Part shown: positions 10,123-21,019 of the stretch, piece after piece
How the letters are laid out: each line of letters opens with the position of its first letter
Numbering within the stretch: the first letter of the stretch is position 1
DNA from: Ignelater luminosus
Lineage: Eukaryota > Arthropoda > Insecta > Coleoptera > Elateridae
Length of the DNA: 64,000 nucleotides
Direction: 5' to 3'
NCBI GenBank assembly: GCA_011009095.1
Contig: VTPC01091235.1
Location: forward strand, 124,001 to 188,000
Translations under genes and position numbers: made by a program
The notes under the pieces: generated by a model
What the model was told of the DNA's origin: nothing
The model's input: the letters and a program-made list of their open reading frames with translations, nothing else
The model's database searches: none

Positions 10123-10582
10123 TTACTGAGGTGGGTCCCCGAATACTTGTTGAAATACTGGCTTTGGTGAGGCGTTGGTAAGATTCAAGACTGAAAATCA
10201 AAATCAGAACATCGGATTTACATGCAGAGAATTAGCACAAAATGTACCCATGCGTATGCAGACATTTCTAGCAGAATATGAAATACCACATAAGGATGAA
10301 AACAAATCATCTTCCTAAGCTTATACATCATATTCAGAAAAAGGACTGCCAAGTTAATTTCTGTCTTTTTTTTATCTAACATTTATTATGTTTCTGCAAG
10401 AGTAATATTAAATTGCTGTAACACACATTCAATTTTTGGCATCAAAGATGCAAGATCTGTGAACGTGAGAAGGTTTCATCAGTGCCAAAATTGGAATGAC
10501 TGGTTTACTACTATGTAGAATCGACTATTATCTTACCTGCAACCACAAGTACAGCCAACGAAATTAGACTTGCTTTGAACAT
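10123..10582 (-). CDS. Small secreted proline-rich peptide E (two exons)
   Basis: Model: complement of exons 10537-10582 and 10123-10190, 37 aa, stop TAA at 10123-10125. Exon 1 (46 nt) encodes MFKASLISLAVLVVA plus one base, ends TTGCAG/GTAAGA; the 346-base intron ends TTTTCAG. Exon 2 begins LNLTNA, and cleavage there leaves a 15-residue peptide starting SPKPVF and ending GDPPQ. This is the shortest member and the only intact one with a basic residue in the mature part, so near neutral. Its exon 1 and promoter are closest to pseudogene C. It is divergent from relic F, with about 390 bases between the ATG and the start of the F promoter module. Function unknown. Confidence 0.77.
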
Positions 10583-10625
10583 GATGAACTAAAAGCTTGT
10601 ATGCTTTACAAGAGTAAGCTGAACG

Positions 10626-10745
10626 TTTTATACCAAACGCTTTAAGAAACAAATGCTAGTTTATTTACCGTTTCAAATCTATTACTTTTTTATTTCTTAA
10701 TATTTATAAATAACTTTGATAGTGCACTAATTTCAATTGTTGAAC
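10626..10745 (-). promoter_or_regulatory. Conserved promoter module of gene E
   Basis: On the minus strand: ATCAAAGTTATTT, TTAAGAAATAA, AACGGTAAATAAACTAGC (10655-10672), then GTTTGGTATAAAA with TATAAAA at 10626-10632, 44 bases before the ATG. It aligns with the module upstream of pseudogene C and with the one at 10968-11080. The AACGGTAAATAA-CTAGC box is the best candidate for a binding site. Confidence 0.65.
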
Positions 10746-10967
10746 TTTTATATCGATATCAAATTTTTAAACAAACTTCCATGCCATTCATCTTGTTACA
10801 TCGCACTCAAGAATTTTTTTCTTTGAGTCCAAGATTTAAAATTTATGTTATTTTATTGTTTAAAGCTAAAATGATTTACAACAGATAATTTTATTTGTTC
10901 CGGTATAAAACTTACAATTCTCTTTGTTCGTGTTTTTTTAATATTTCATTGTTTCCGATTTAAACCA

Positions 10968-11215
10968 AAAATGTTGAGAAATAACAAGAACAATGGTAGA
11001 TTCGAAAGGGTGAATAAACTAGCTTTTGCTTTTTAAAAAGTAGCAGAAACATTATGTCATGTATAAATAAGATAGTTTGATCTGCTCAAATTAGTATAGC
11101 TACCAGGTTTTGTTAAATTCTTCTTCAAACGAATCTTTCTTAGAATATGTTGAATCTTTGCAATAGCAGAGATTACCTCTCACCAGATCTAGTCCTAATC
11201 TTAGAATATCTTTAG
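10968..11215 (+). pseudogene. Relic F of the small-peptide family (promoter plus degraded exon 2)
   Basis: 10968-11090 repeats the C/E promoter module, including AATAACAAGAACAATG, GTGAATAAACTAGCTTTTG, and a TATA box TATAAATA at 11062-11069 followed by TCTGCTCA as in C. Downstream no exon 1 with a signal peptide is present. At 11140-11200 a TTGAATCTT string and a TCACCAGATC string recall the LNL and SPD codons of exon 2 of genes E and C, separated by unrelated bases. I read this as a decayed copy. Confidence 0.45.
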
Positions 11216-11497
11216 TGTAAAGTAGCCCTTGAGATTATAAAAAGTTATCACATTCATTACAATGTAGTGTAATAATGTCTGTCTATTAACGACCTGAAGA
11301 TTTTATTCTGGAATAATGAAAGGCGTAACTTTCTAAAGAAGAATCTGTTAAAGAGTTAGCCAGTTAGCCATGCATTTTTTCCGAAAAACAAAAAGCTCAA
11401 TAAATTGAGCTGGTAAAACTGCAATTCTTTTCCCATTCAATCGTCTTTCTGTCTTCGCTAGTTTCCGAGATCCCCATACTAAACATTGGAAAAAACT

Positions 11498-11526
11498 CAC
11501 CCTGTATATATATTTTATACAGGGTG
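11498..11526. repeat. CACCCTGTATA inverted repeat
   Basis: CACCCTGTATA (11498-11508) and TATACAGGGTG (11516-11526) form a perfect 11-base inverted repeat with a 7-base centre. The same sequence recurs near 55.85, 57.06 and 57.55 kb. It resembles the ends of short non-autonomous elements common in arthropod genomes; here it may mark two abutting element ends. Confidence 0.7.
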
Positions 11527-11529
11527 TTC

Positions 11530-14500
11530 CGTGAGCAGATGGCTATAGCTTACGGGCGTGTTAAACATGTCATTTTAAGTGTAAAATGTCTAATGAACAT
11601 ATGCCCAAAAATCAATCGTTACGAAGTTGCAAACATTTTAAGCTATTATTAGGTTATATATAATTTAAAAAGAAGAACATCAATGCATTAAGTTTTATTA
11701 ATACAAAAACTGTTCAGAATGTCCCTTTCCTGCCTCAGGCACATTCTAGCTCTTTGTACAACGGAGGAAGTAGCTTTTGGAAGAGTGCGACAGTTGGTAC
11801 AAATAATGGATGCAGCAGCATTCATAATTTTTAGAACAAGTTCAGATAGTAGTGAAGGAGGCTGACATCAGTTACATATTTTCTATAAATTAAATTTTAT
11901 TGAAACAGATCTCTTAATATGTTTGTTTTACTGCCTCTGATTTCGAGGTGGTATTCTTGATTGAATCAACATCTAATCTTTTAAAATCTTCAAACCTCTT
12001 CTTAAATCATTTTGAATTTATTATAACCTTAGCGATATTTTAGAAACTTAAGGGAAGTTAATGCAGTTGCTACTAAGGATTATCAAAGAAAAAATTATAA
12101 TCGGTCCATTGTTAGATGTCAACCCCTCCCCTCTTCGACCTGAGCAAGCTTGCTGTCACATCTATTTACTTGTAGAAGTTCGGATGTTACGTATGTATGT
12201 TAACATTATTTATTAACACTTTATAAACAGGTTAACAAGTTGTTACAATTGTTGTGGAACCGTAAAGGACTGATCAACTGATGTGAGTTAATGTTTGGCT
12301 GAGATTCAAACACTAAGAGCTAGTCTGTAAAATGTTGACAGGCTTTTATATAATCTGTACCTTGTGCATAACAAAGGGTTCTCTTGTAGTTCCCAGGCGT
12401 TTCCAAGTTTTCAAGAAGTAGATAATATTTAAGTGTCCTAAGCATCCTCAAGGAATATTGCGGTAGGTCGTTTAAGAGGAATTAGACAAAAGCAAGATTC
12501 TTTACCTTTTACGAAAATCTACAATGTGTAAACGTTTAAAATATTTCTAAAAAAAATATAAAAGTACGTTTGAAAAGAATTAACTGGCAAACGACAAAAT
12601 CTTTTTCCTAAAAGTCTAATTCCTAAAAGTAAATGTTCTTAAAATTTCTTGAAAGGCGTGGAACGCTACATACTGTACGGGTTAATGCTAGCGGGTTACA
12701 AAATACTCTCCAAACTAAAAACAAATGCAAAACTTGTACTGATTAAAGTAGCAATATAAAAAAATACGTTTAAAACAAAAAGTTGTAAATTTCAGTTTAT
12801 ATTCGATTGTTCATTGTTCTTATTATCTTTAGAACTAACAAGTGAATTTATATTGTGGCACGTATAAGCTCTATATCAAGTTTTTTTTCTAATAGATTAT
12901 CGAGCAACAATAGGTATGATAACCGGTAAATACTTAAATATCAATATAATAAGAAAATTAAAAAAAGTTAAGAAGCCAAAAATTCAATTTGACATTTCGA
13001 TGATATTTCATCAGTGTTCAATTTTAACGAGGTATCGTTCGCAAATCGTCCCTATATGTCCTCGCAGCGTTTAAAATAATTCAGTTTGTGTAAGCATTTT
13101 TCTTTTAATAAAAGATTTTTAATTTGTAATTGTGTAACTTATATTTCTCTTGCACTTGCAAGGCAAGATATATACAGATTGAAGATTATTTTTGTGCTAC
13201 AGCTAATCAAACAGCATTATTTCTACTTGCTGCATTTGCTTCTTAGATTATAATTTATTTTCTTTTGTTGCAGGTGAGTTTCGAAACAATCAGAAAGGAG
13301 CTCCAAAGGTACATCTTGTAGTACGTATTTAGCCTTTACGCAAAGAGAACAAATTTAAATTGTTTACCAAAATATACCTGGTGGAATCAGAAGCTGACTT
13401 TTCATTTGCGCAATAACCAAAGGATTCTTTACTTTAAAAAAGCTTCAGTTGTGTTTCTAATGCGACACAAAAAAGCTGGTCTTGCTACTGCTGTATTCAA
13501 CTACAAACCAACAAACTGGAAAGAATGCAGGATTGCATTAAGGGCATTGGAATAATTAGTATTTAGAATTCAAAAATGTATAAAACTGAATGTAGCAAGA
13601 TAATAATGGGAGAATTAGTTGCTGTTCTACCATACAAAAAGACAGACTTCTAGTCAATATTTTATTTCTAGATATGCATTTTAAGATAAAAGCGGTATGA
13701 AAACAAGTTGTTATTTGTAATTTATTCCTAAAGACTTAAAAATTAAAAAAGTCATTAAAATTCATAAGTTACAAAGCAAAATTTAAATTTAATACATTTT
13801 TTCTTTTTATGTTTAATGTCATTCCAGAAACCCTAAAGGAAATTTCTAATAAAAAATACATTAATCCTGGAGACTGTCACCCAATTACTTTCTAAATTGA
13901 TTCCGTCTCTTATTTCTCCTACATAAATCTCAAAATAACGCAATCTCGTTGAAAATATTTATTTGATAATTCCCCATACATTTTAAACTTTACTATTTTA
14001 TTTAATTAAAACAAAGTTAGTGCATTTTTTCAAGAAAGTAAAGCATTATTTTCTTTGATCCTCTTGGAATAAATTAAGTCTTTAATAAAAACGTGTCTTA
14101 TAAATTTACAAATTTTAAAGTAGAATTAGTAGCATTAACGTTACCTTTTCTTAACACTCCTCCCAGTAATCCACTAAAATCTTGTTTAACTTTTGAATTA
14201 AATATTCTAAAAGGAGTTTTAAATCTTAATGAAACGCCTACTTTCTTGTTGTAGTTTGAAACTACCTTTTGAAATAGACAGACTACAAAAAAGTGCTAAT
14301 AAAAGACTTGGAGGAAAGTGTAATTTGCTCTGCTTGAATAGGGGTTTCCTTAATTATTTTTGTTTTATAAAAAACAAGCCGAGAATTATTATTCTACAGA
14401 CTTTGAGAAAAGATTTGTTATGTTTTCGTTTTTAATTTATTTGGCATATTTTTGCGCATTTCATTTATTCTTTTTTTAATTAAAAAGAATTTTAAATTTT

Positions 14501-15050
14501 CAAAAAATTCTGAATGCAATCAAGAAAAGATTGTGAAATTTTAGGTTTTTTCTAATGAAAGTAGTAGTGATTGACTTTATTCTACATATTTAGATTGATT
14601 TACTGTTTTATACCCTAATTGGTAAGTAGGCCCTCATCAACCTGGTCGATTTTTATTGTTAAATTTTTTCTCATTTTTTATTAAGGTATTAAAATGTTTA
14701 TTTCAATTCTAGAAGGTTTAGCAAATTTCCAAGACATCATCCCCCAAAATTATCATTAATATTATTTAATTCAGTAGAATACTATATGCTTACCAAATTT
14801 GTGAACTAAATTAGTTTTAATTCTTGGTTTTTTTTTGCCTTGGTATCCAGTTTGGACCAGGACATTAGCATTTGCAAAGTTAATTATAGCAAGCAAAATC
14901 TATGCATGTACATTAAAGTATTCCTTGGGAAAGTACCAAATTCAAAATTTTGTGCTTATATGAGTTTCTTTTAATGATGAATGCCAAAAAAAATTCATGT
15001 AAAGTACATTTTTCACTATCTAATAATGCTAGGCATTGATGTACCAACTT
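11530..15050. other. Long stretch without a supported gene
   Basis: AT-rich DNA. The plus frame at 14229-14435 (68 aa) has no recognisable motif. One point of interest is a candidate recursive splice site at 13249-13280, listed separately. I see no tandem repeat, transposon end or RNA gene. Confidence 0.45.
13249..13280 (+). other. Candidate recursive (zero-length exon) splice site
   Basis: A pyrimidine-rich run is followed by TTGCAG directly joined to GTGAGT (junction 13273/13274), so an acceptor and a donor abut. Such AG/GT ratchet points are known in long introns of Drosophila. If genuine, this part of the window lies inside a long plus-strand intron. One match in 64 kb can easily be chance. 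Confidence 0.2.
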
Positions 15051-15059
15051 TTTACAAAC

Positions 15060-15245
15060 AGTAATGATTCATCTCATGATATATGAAATGGGACAAAGCA
15101 TTGTAAACAAAGATCCACGTTGCATTGTTCTTTTGACAGGTAAATGTTCTCCCAAGTTAGTCAAATTCCATTGCTACAACTTGCTCGTCCATCGGGGTTA
15201 TTTCATTTTCTTCCACGATACACTTGTGATGGAGGTCCCTTTTGG
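15060..15245 (-). mobile_element. Possible second piggyBac-like fragment
   Basis: Minus-strand frame reads EITPMDEQVVAMEFD, a stop, then TFTCQKNNATWIFVYN and HFIYHEM. This recalls the conserved piggyBac stretch with DEQ-V-F-G, K-W-K-FVL and IYDFE-Y. It lies after the C-terminal part of the neighbouring piggyBac relic on the same strand, so it is either a separate element or a rearranged piece. The match is short. Confidence 0.3.
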
Positions 15246-15290
15246 ATTCTAGCTGATTAGGTTCCAATCAGCTCTGATGCTAAAGTTGAT

Positions 15291-16530
15291 CTAAATTGTA
15301 GATGAGTCATTAAATTTGCTTTCAATGCATGCAACAATGCATGCTTCTAAACTATAATAAAAGATTTTCATCCACCATCTTCTGTTTTTTCCATGGTAAG
15401 TTAAATGAAGAATGTAATTGATCGAAGTGTGTTGGTTGTAATTTTTAATTGATTCAGGACATTTAACAAATTTCTTGGTAGCATTATCTTTCCATTTGGA
15501 AATGGAAATATCACCACTAATTACACCATCACTTTCACCTTTTTTCATTTCCTTGTCAGATTTTATAACTATTCTTGGAAAATATTTTTTAATTTACTTT
15601 ATTGCGGCAAAACACAGATTCTTTCGTAGGAGTTGTTTTGTCATTGTCAGTGACGAGAAAAAACTGCCCATAACCAAAAAAATAAAAAAATCCTTCAAAT
15701 ACTTTCACTTGTATTTTTATCTACCTCTTCATATAGAGACATACCAGCGTAGCACCCTGTAGCTGCATAGCAAATAACTCACATTTTGAAGCCTCGCTTG
15801 ATTGGTTCTAAGGACATGTACTGTTTCATACTGTTTCTCCCTTTGAACGGGATCATGGACTCATTGATTGAAAGGTATCTTGATCGGTAGAAACGATTCA
15901 GAAAGATGATCGGTCGAGCTTTGTATGCTTTATCATAGTAAGGTTCATTCCTTTGGGCATTATGGTATTATCATTTAGATGCAAATGCCTTGTAATTTTC
16001 AAAAATCGCTTAAGGGGCATTATACCATGAATACGGGTTATATTAAAATTTTGATCGCAATTTCAGTAATGCCTCATGCTGGGCAATGAATGAAAACTCA
16101 TTATAATAAGCATACTCATGTACACCTGCAGTTCTTTTAAATATAACTCTAAAATCTTCTTCCTCTTTTTCCTCTCTTCCTCTTTTTCTTCTCTTCTTCT
16201 TCTTCTTCTTTTATCGTTTTGAGTCTGTTTTTCTTCGTACTGTAAAAAATTGGTGCCAAAACACATACAAATGTTTTGAGAGGCTTTGTACATTTACTTC
16301 ACAGTTTTTCAATTAATAAAAAATTTATTGTCATCATCTTCACTTCTTTCTGTGATATAGGTATTGCACACGATGAAGGTGTAGTAGTAGCCAAGTTGTC
16401 ATCTCCTTCAATATCTGAATTTACAGCCATATCATCATTATTTGCTCTAATAAATATTCAACATTTTCAGATTTCTCCAAATCAAAAAATCTTGGTTCAT
16501 GATTCACCCTCGTAAGACCTAAAATGGTTA
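15291..16530 (-). mobile_element. piggyBac-like transposase relic
   Basis: Reading the minus strand from about 16530: an acidic segment (NSDIEGDDNLATTTP), a basic low-complexity run (16150-16215), YLKELQVYMSMLIIMSFHSL PSMRHY, LKITRHLHLNDNTIMPKG, SINESMIPFKGRNSMKQYM (15815-15873), LEPIKRGFKM, FFSSLTMTKQLLRK, SDKEMKKGESDGVISGD, ISKWKDNATKKFVKCP (15430-15500) and RRWWMKIFYYSLEA (15350-15390). This order is that of piggyBac/PGBD-type DDE transposases. Several frameshifts and stops interrupt it (a stop directly after RGFKM, for example), the stretch before the second acidic motif is shortened and the C-terminal cysteine-rich domain is not seen. No terminal repeats or TTAA duplication were located. 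Confidence 0.8.
16149..16213. repeat. Polypyrimidine microsatellite (CTT-rich)
   Basis: A run of TTCTTCC and CTTCTT units, purine-only on the minus strand, falls in the N-terminal half of the piggyBac relic, where it encodes a KRRRRRREEKEEE-type stretch. It probably expanded after the element died and added to its frame loss. Confidence 0.7.
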
Positions 16531-16559
16531 GAACCAATTTACATAATTATCAAAATGCT

Positions 16560-18790
16560 AAGTGTAAACCCACCACAGCATATAGGTATGCATTAAATTG
16601 TAAATCAAGATTTCCAAACCCAAAGAAATACAGATGACAAAACTAGGCTTTTAGGAATTACCCTGTAAAAGTGCATTCTAACCTCAAAATCTGAGCACGT
16701 GAAAAGATTTGGATTTTTCTTTAACAAAGATTTTATAAAGGAAATCACACAATGTAACAATGACGTCATTTAAATGCATTACTTACCTTATTGTTCGAAA
16801 ATTAGCGTGGCAAACCAAAACAAAAATCTACAAAGCCTAGTTACACACCTACACTGGTGCAAATTCGTACCACTTTTTGGTTTTTTGTCTGTAGATGGCT
16901 CTGTACCTAAATGTGGTTCGAATGTGTGCTGTGTGCGTTTAGTATCGCTAGTAATGTATTCAGGTTCAACATCAATTGATTTGCAACGCAAATAGGTCTT
17001 TATTGCAAGTGGTACATATAGGAACCAAAATCCCATAAAGAATTAGAGGGTTTTTTTACTCAAGGTTTTATAAATTACAGCGTTGTACCGTTTTTTGCAT
17101 GAAATTTTGCGCAAGCACAACACGTATGAAATAATTCATCTCGTATAGTTTTATTACGAATCTGACATACTGACAGAATTTTTGAATATTATTTCTGGCA
17201 AAAAACATAAATGAAACAAGGTTGCCAGTTATGCTACACAAATGTAGTTTGCGGTTGCAATAGGAATAAATAATTTTGATGTCGAATGAAGGAATATAAA
17301 GCATTGGGGGCTATTCACATATGTAGTACATACATAAATTGAAAAATATGGTATTGCGAGGAAAATGGGAAAGAGAGCACTCCGAATGAATTAATAACTA
17401 CATATTGTGTACTTTTCCACCAACAAAAAAAAAGAAAAATATGAGCTGTGGGATTTTTAAAGGAATTAATGATTCTGACTATCATTTATCTGAAGTGAGA
17501 CAAGTTTTTTTATCACAAAACAAACAGCTTCAATTAGATTTTATATGAAATACAGAATTTTTATTGCGAACTGAAAATGCTTCCTAGTGCTAACACTGAA
17601 TTAAAAAACTTTTATATTTATGCACGTAGAGATCAAGAAGAGTTATAACTTTTAATATAGAGAGAAGAAGAAATTTTTAAAGTTTCATCTCGTTGGCTTT
17701 TTTCGAACACAAATAAAAAAAGATTTTTCTTATCTTGTTACATATAAATTATTTGTTGCCGTAAATGAGATTTACAATGCACAGTTGGAGACCGCACGTG
17801 TATTTTGTATTTCTCTTTAAATAGCATTCTACATGGTAGTAATGAAAGTGACAAGAATTCTGTATTTTTTAAAACTTTTTGTTAAGAGTAAAATCAAGTT
17901 CAAGGTTCATTTATCTGATTATTATATTGATTTGTTCTAACCTCACTTTTCACAATGATAATGGTGATAGTAACTATAGCAAAAAGAATAGTGTCTACAA
18001 TTAAATTTTGCTCGATAACAATGTACCACGAAGAAAATGCAAGAACTTGAAATCTTGAAATTCGTCAATCTTCGTCGGTCTCATCTGGGCTTGTCTGTAT
18101 TCCACTGGTTACGTTTTACAGGTTTAATTAGTAAGATCAATATAACATTGTTGATAATACAGCTGTGGTGTTATGAGAAATTTCCGGTTTAGTTTAAAAT
18201 TTATGACGTACCAATAATTACTTTTGGGAGCGCGACAACAGCGTGCATGCCGTTTAGATTTTATTAAAAGCGTCGTCGTGGCGCCCAATATAGAAGGATC
18301 TATCGATGGTGCAGCTGGGCGGACTAGCATAAATATTCATTAATTTGTTTTTTAAAAGTATGGAGCGCCAGGTAATTATAAAATATAATAAAGCTTTATA
18401 TTATTAGGCCCAGTGACAATCTATACCTAACCTCAAACTGAAGATTGTTTATTTTATAATTTTAATGTAATTAATTCACAAAGATTGTTATTTAATCATA
18501 TTTTAAGTTAAACTATTTCAAGTTACCTTTTAGAATGCTGTTTCTTCTTATATTATAAACTTGGATTACATCCAAATTTTAAAGCAGCACGTAGTGGTCT
18601 TAAACCTTTCTTTCTAAAATTTACAGTCAAGAAATCTGAAGATTTGTATGCATAAAATGAATAACAAATATTTCGTATGTAATGCTGCGTAAAGATTGGA
18701 GCCTTAAGGCAGATGTGCTCGAGATAAATTTGTAAGTTTTGATTTATAATTATAGGTATTACGCAATACTTTACAGCTTTCAGTTTCTCA
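16560..18790. other. AT-rich DNA without a supported gene
   Basis: Open frames at 16774-16995 (+), 16788-17036 (-), 17068-17304 (-) and 18124-18330 (-) overlap each other or lack motifs, and are not supported. No repeat or RNA structure was recognised. Confidence 0.45.
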
Positions 18791-18813
18791 AGTCCAGCAT
18801 ATTGGATTCTGGT

Positions 18814-19440
18814 TCACAAGCTAACTTTTTTACTGAACCATCTTTTCAAACAATACTCTGTATGAAGTTTCATAAATAAATCGTTTTTAGTATTTGTCAG
18901 AATGGAAATATGACAGCTAAGATGATAAAGAGCTACAAAATACGCTACTTCCTCCATATATCTCACTGAATTATTTTTTCCCAGTATACTATTAGAAGTA
19001 GCATATGTTTTATCAAAGTTTATTATTGAGCCAGACTCCTTACTTGCTTTTATCACATCAGCTAACATTTGCTGTAAGTCACTTTTTGTTTGCGCTAAAA
19101 GAACCACACCATACTCCTTCCAATCTACTTGTCTAAAGATTTGTTCAAAAGCACATGTAAATACGTTTGAAGAAGATAGTCTTCTTGTTCTGCTTTTTTG
19201 TATTCGGCCTCCAACCCATGTCGTTTTTTTTCCATATCCGTGTATGCCCATAATATCACTGTCTTTTTTACTTGACCTTTAAAGTCACCCATTATTGTGA
19301 CATAGTTGGCTTTCTTCTTTATTGTCTTCAAGCTTTCATCTGATGTTTTATAAAAATACTCTAATTATTTTTCAGTGGAATAAGAATTCGAATTACACCA
19401 ACTTGCATCTGTTGGCATAGCCTGCAAATTCTTGTACTGT
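18814..19440 (-). mobile_element. RTE-like LINE relic with internal deletions
   Basis: On the minus strand, two frames joined by a shift give YVTIMGDFKGQV (end of an AP-endonuclease domain, canonical GDFN) then GIHGYGKK. This passes directly into LSSSNVFTCAFEQIFRQVDW and AQTKSDLQQMLADVIKASKE with INFDKT, which are reverse-transcriptase palm and post-palm motifs of RTE-type LINEs. Everything between the endonuclease end and the SPNVFT-like motif is gone. So is the FADD-type catalytic box that should stand between WKEYG and VLLAQ. The element is therefore a deleted, inactive copy. Upstream, EYFYKTSDESLK fits the Y-PTSDAS-like stretch of the endonuclease. No 3' repeat was identified. Confidence 0.75.
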
Positions 19441-19444
19441 CTTT

Positions 19445-20700
19445 AACCCAAAAGTCTACTTCATTTGCTTCTTTAATTTGACCAATATGATAAAAATTCT
19501 TTCAATTCTTTTCTCACTATCTTTTCCTATTTCAGCAAATCCTATGATGACCATGACCAAAGCAGTAATTTAAGTCCGACGCATTTGAAGGAACGAAACA
19601 GTCAGTTGCCCAAAGCCAGAAAGTTAAAGCAAGCAAGAAATTTTGGCGCTTGTAGTATCTGTCTCAAACATTACACAAGTGCAATGGGCTGACTGTGTCA
19701 GAACGCACATAATATCTGAAAAATAGATACATGAGGTCAGAAAATGTTGGGGTTTTGCCCAACATTTCGCTTAGCTCAACCATAAAAAGGACAGGTTCAA
19801 AAATTAGATTTTCTATAACAAGATCTTTTTCTTTTGTTATTTTAGTTTAAATAACATCATTACAGATTGACTTTAAAGAAGAACACCTTGAGTTGTGATC
19901 AATAGCTTTGAATAATTAATCAAAACTGAAATTCACAAGCATTAAGAAACAGCAATAAAGAATTGAATTCTCATACTATTTTTCAATCATTTCCTTCCTA
20001 AAAGTTTTTATTCTTGGATAAAAAAATCGATATACCTAAAATATCACAAAAACTGTTTTTTGTTTTCTTTGAAAATTTGAATCTGATAACTTGATGTTTT
20101 TTTCGTTTTTGTAGGTTGTAGAAATTATTGAACTGGAGATTTCTCGGAATTGTTAAAGAAATTTTCAAATAATGCATTTACAGAAAATTGAACAATAAAA
20201 ATGACATTTCTTGATAACTGGAATACTAAGAATATCATCATCTTCAATCATTCTTGTTTGACTGCGCAGAGGTAATTTCCTTTTCTGTAATTTTTGAACA
20301 CTTCAATTTTTTTTATATTCTTATCTCTGACTTTTCGCAGAAAATCAGATTCTAAAATTACTTCTTTTTGCCTTTTAGCCACATAATTTACAGGGAAAGA
20401 ATATTCTTACTCCTACTTCAACTGCAGCAGTTCAATTCAATAATAAAATTTTCTATGTAAATAATGATGAAAAAAAGAAGATTGAGATTTTTAAAACCTA
20501 TCTCTTTCAAACGACATTTCAAGATGAAAAATTTCATCTTTTCAATAAACTTATTGTAAATGACTTTTTCCTGAAAAAATCTCATTACTTGTTGAGGAGA
20601 AAATCTTCAAATAATTGCCTGACACAAGTTTACTCCATGAAAAAGATCCTTGCTACGTTTATTTTAACATAAATGAAAGTAAATCTGAGAAAATCGCGCT
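19445..20700. other. Spacer without recognised features
   Basis: AT-rich DNA; no frame, repeat or RNA gene can be supported. Confidence 0.4.
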
Positions 20701-20728
20701 GAGCAATTAATTAATCTTTTTTTGGCAG

Positions 20729-21012
20729 GTGTCAGAAATGAAAGCTGCATGCATTATTCACTATCTTGTTTGTCTTCTCTCTACGATAATTAATATTACT
20801 TTAGGTGTCTCAATAAAGTTTCAAAGGGATAGTTTCGGTTACTCCACGTGCTTTTACTTTATCACGGCACCTGCCTTACTAATGCGAATGTCGTACCTGT
20901 GTGCTAAGGCACATGAAGCATTCGTAATAACTGTCCCAAAGCAGTTCCTACGTGTGCTTTGGTATAATTTAATTAAGTGTATATGAGGCTCAAACTTGAA
21001 CTGTAAATAAAC
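20729..21012 (+). other. Possible terminal coding exon, unrecognised membrane segment
   Basis: After TTTTTTTGGCAG (a good acceptor) a plus frame runs 85 codons to TGA at 20984-20986, with AATAAA at about 21006. The frame is richer in G+C than its surroundings. It begins VSEMKAACIIHYLVCLLSTI, a plausible membrane helix, and continues with FYFITAPALLM. There is no ATG at the start and no upstream exon was found. The helix vaguely recalls the last transmembrane helix of DASS/SLC13-type carriers, but I cannot support that identity. Confidence 0.25.
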
Positions 21013-21019
21013 AGAACAT

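Noticed and set aside
3414..10582. Peptide cluster as classical antimicrobial peptides (apidaecin- or drosocin-like)
   Set aside because: The mature parts are short and proline-rich but mostly acidic and lack the PRP motifs of those families; only the loose proline content is shared.
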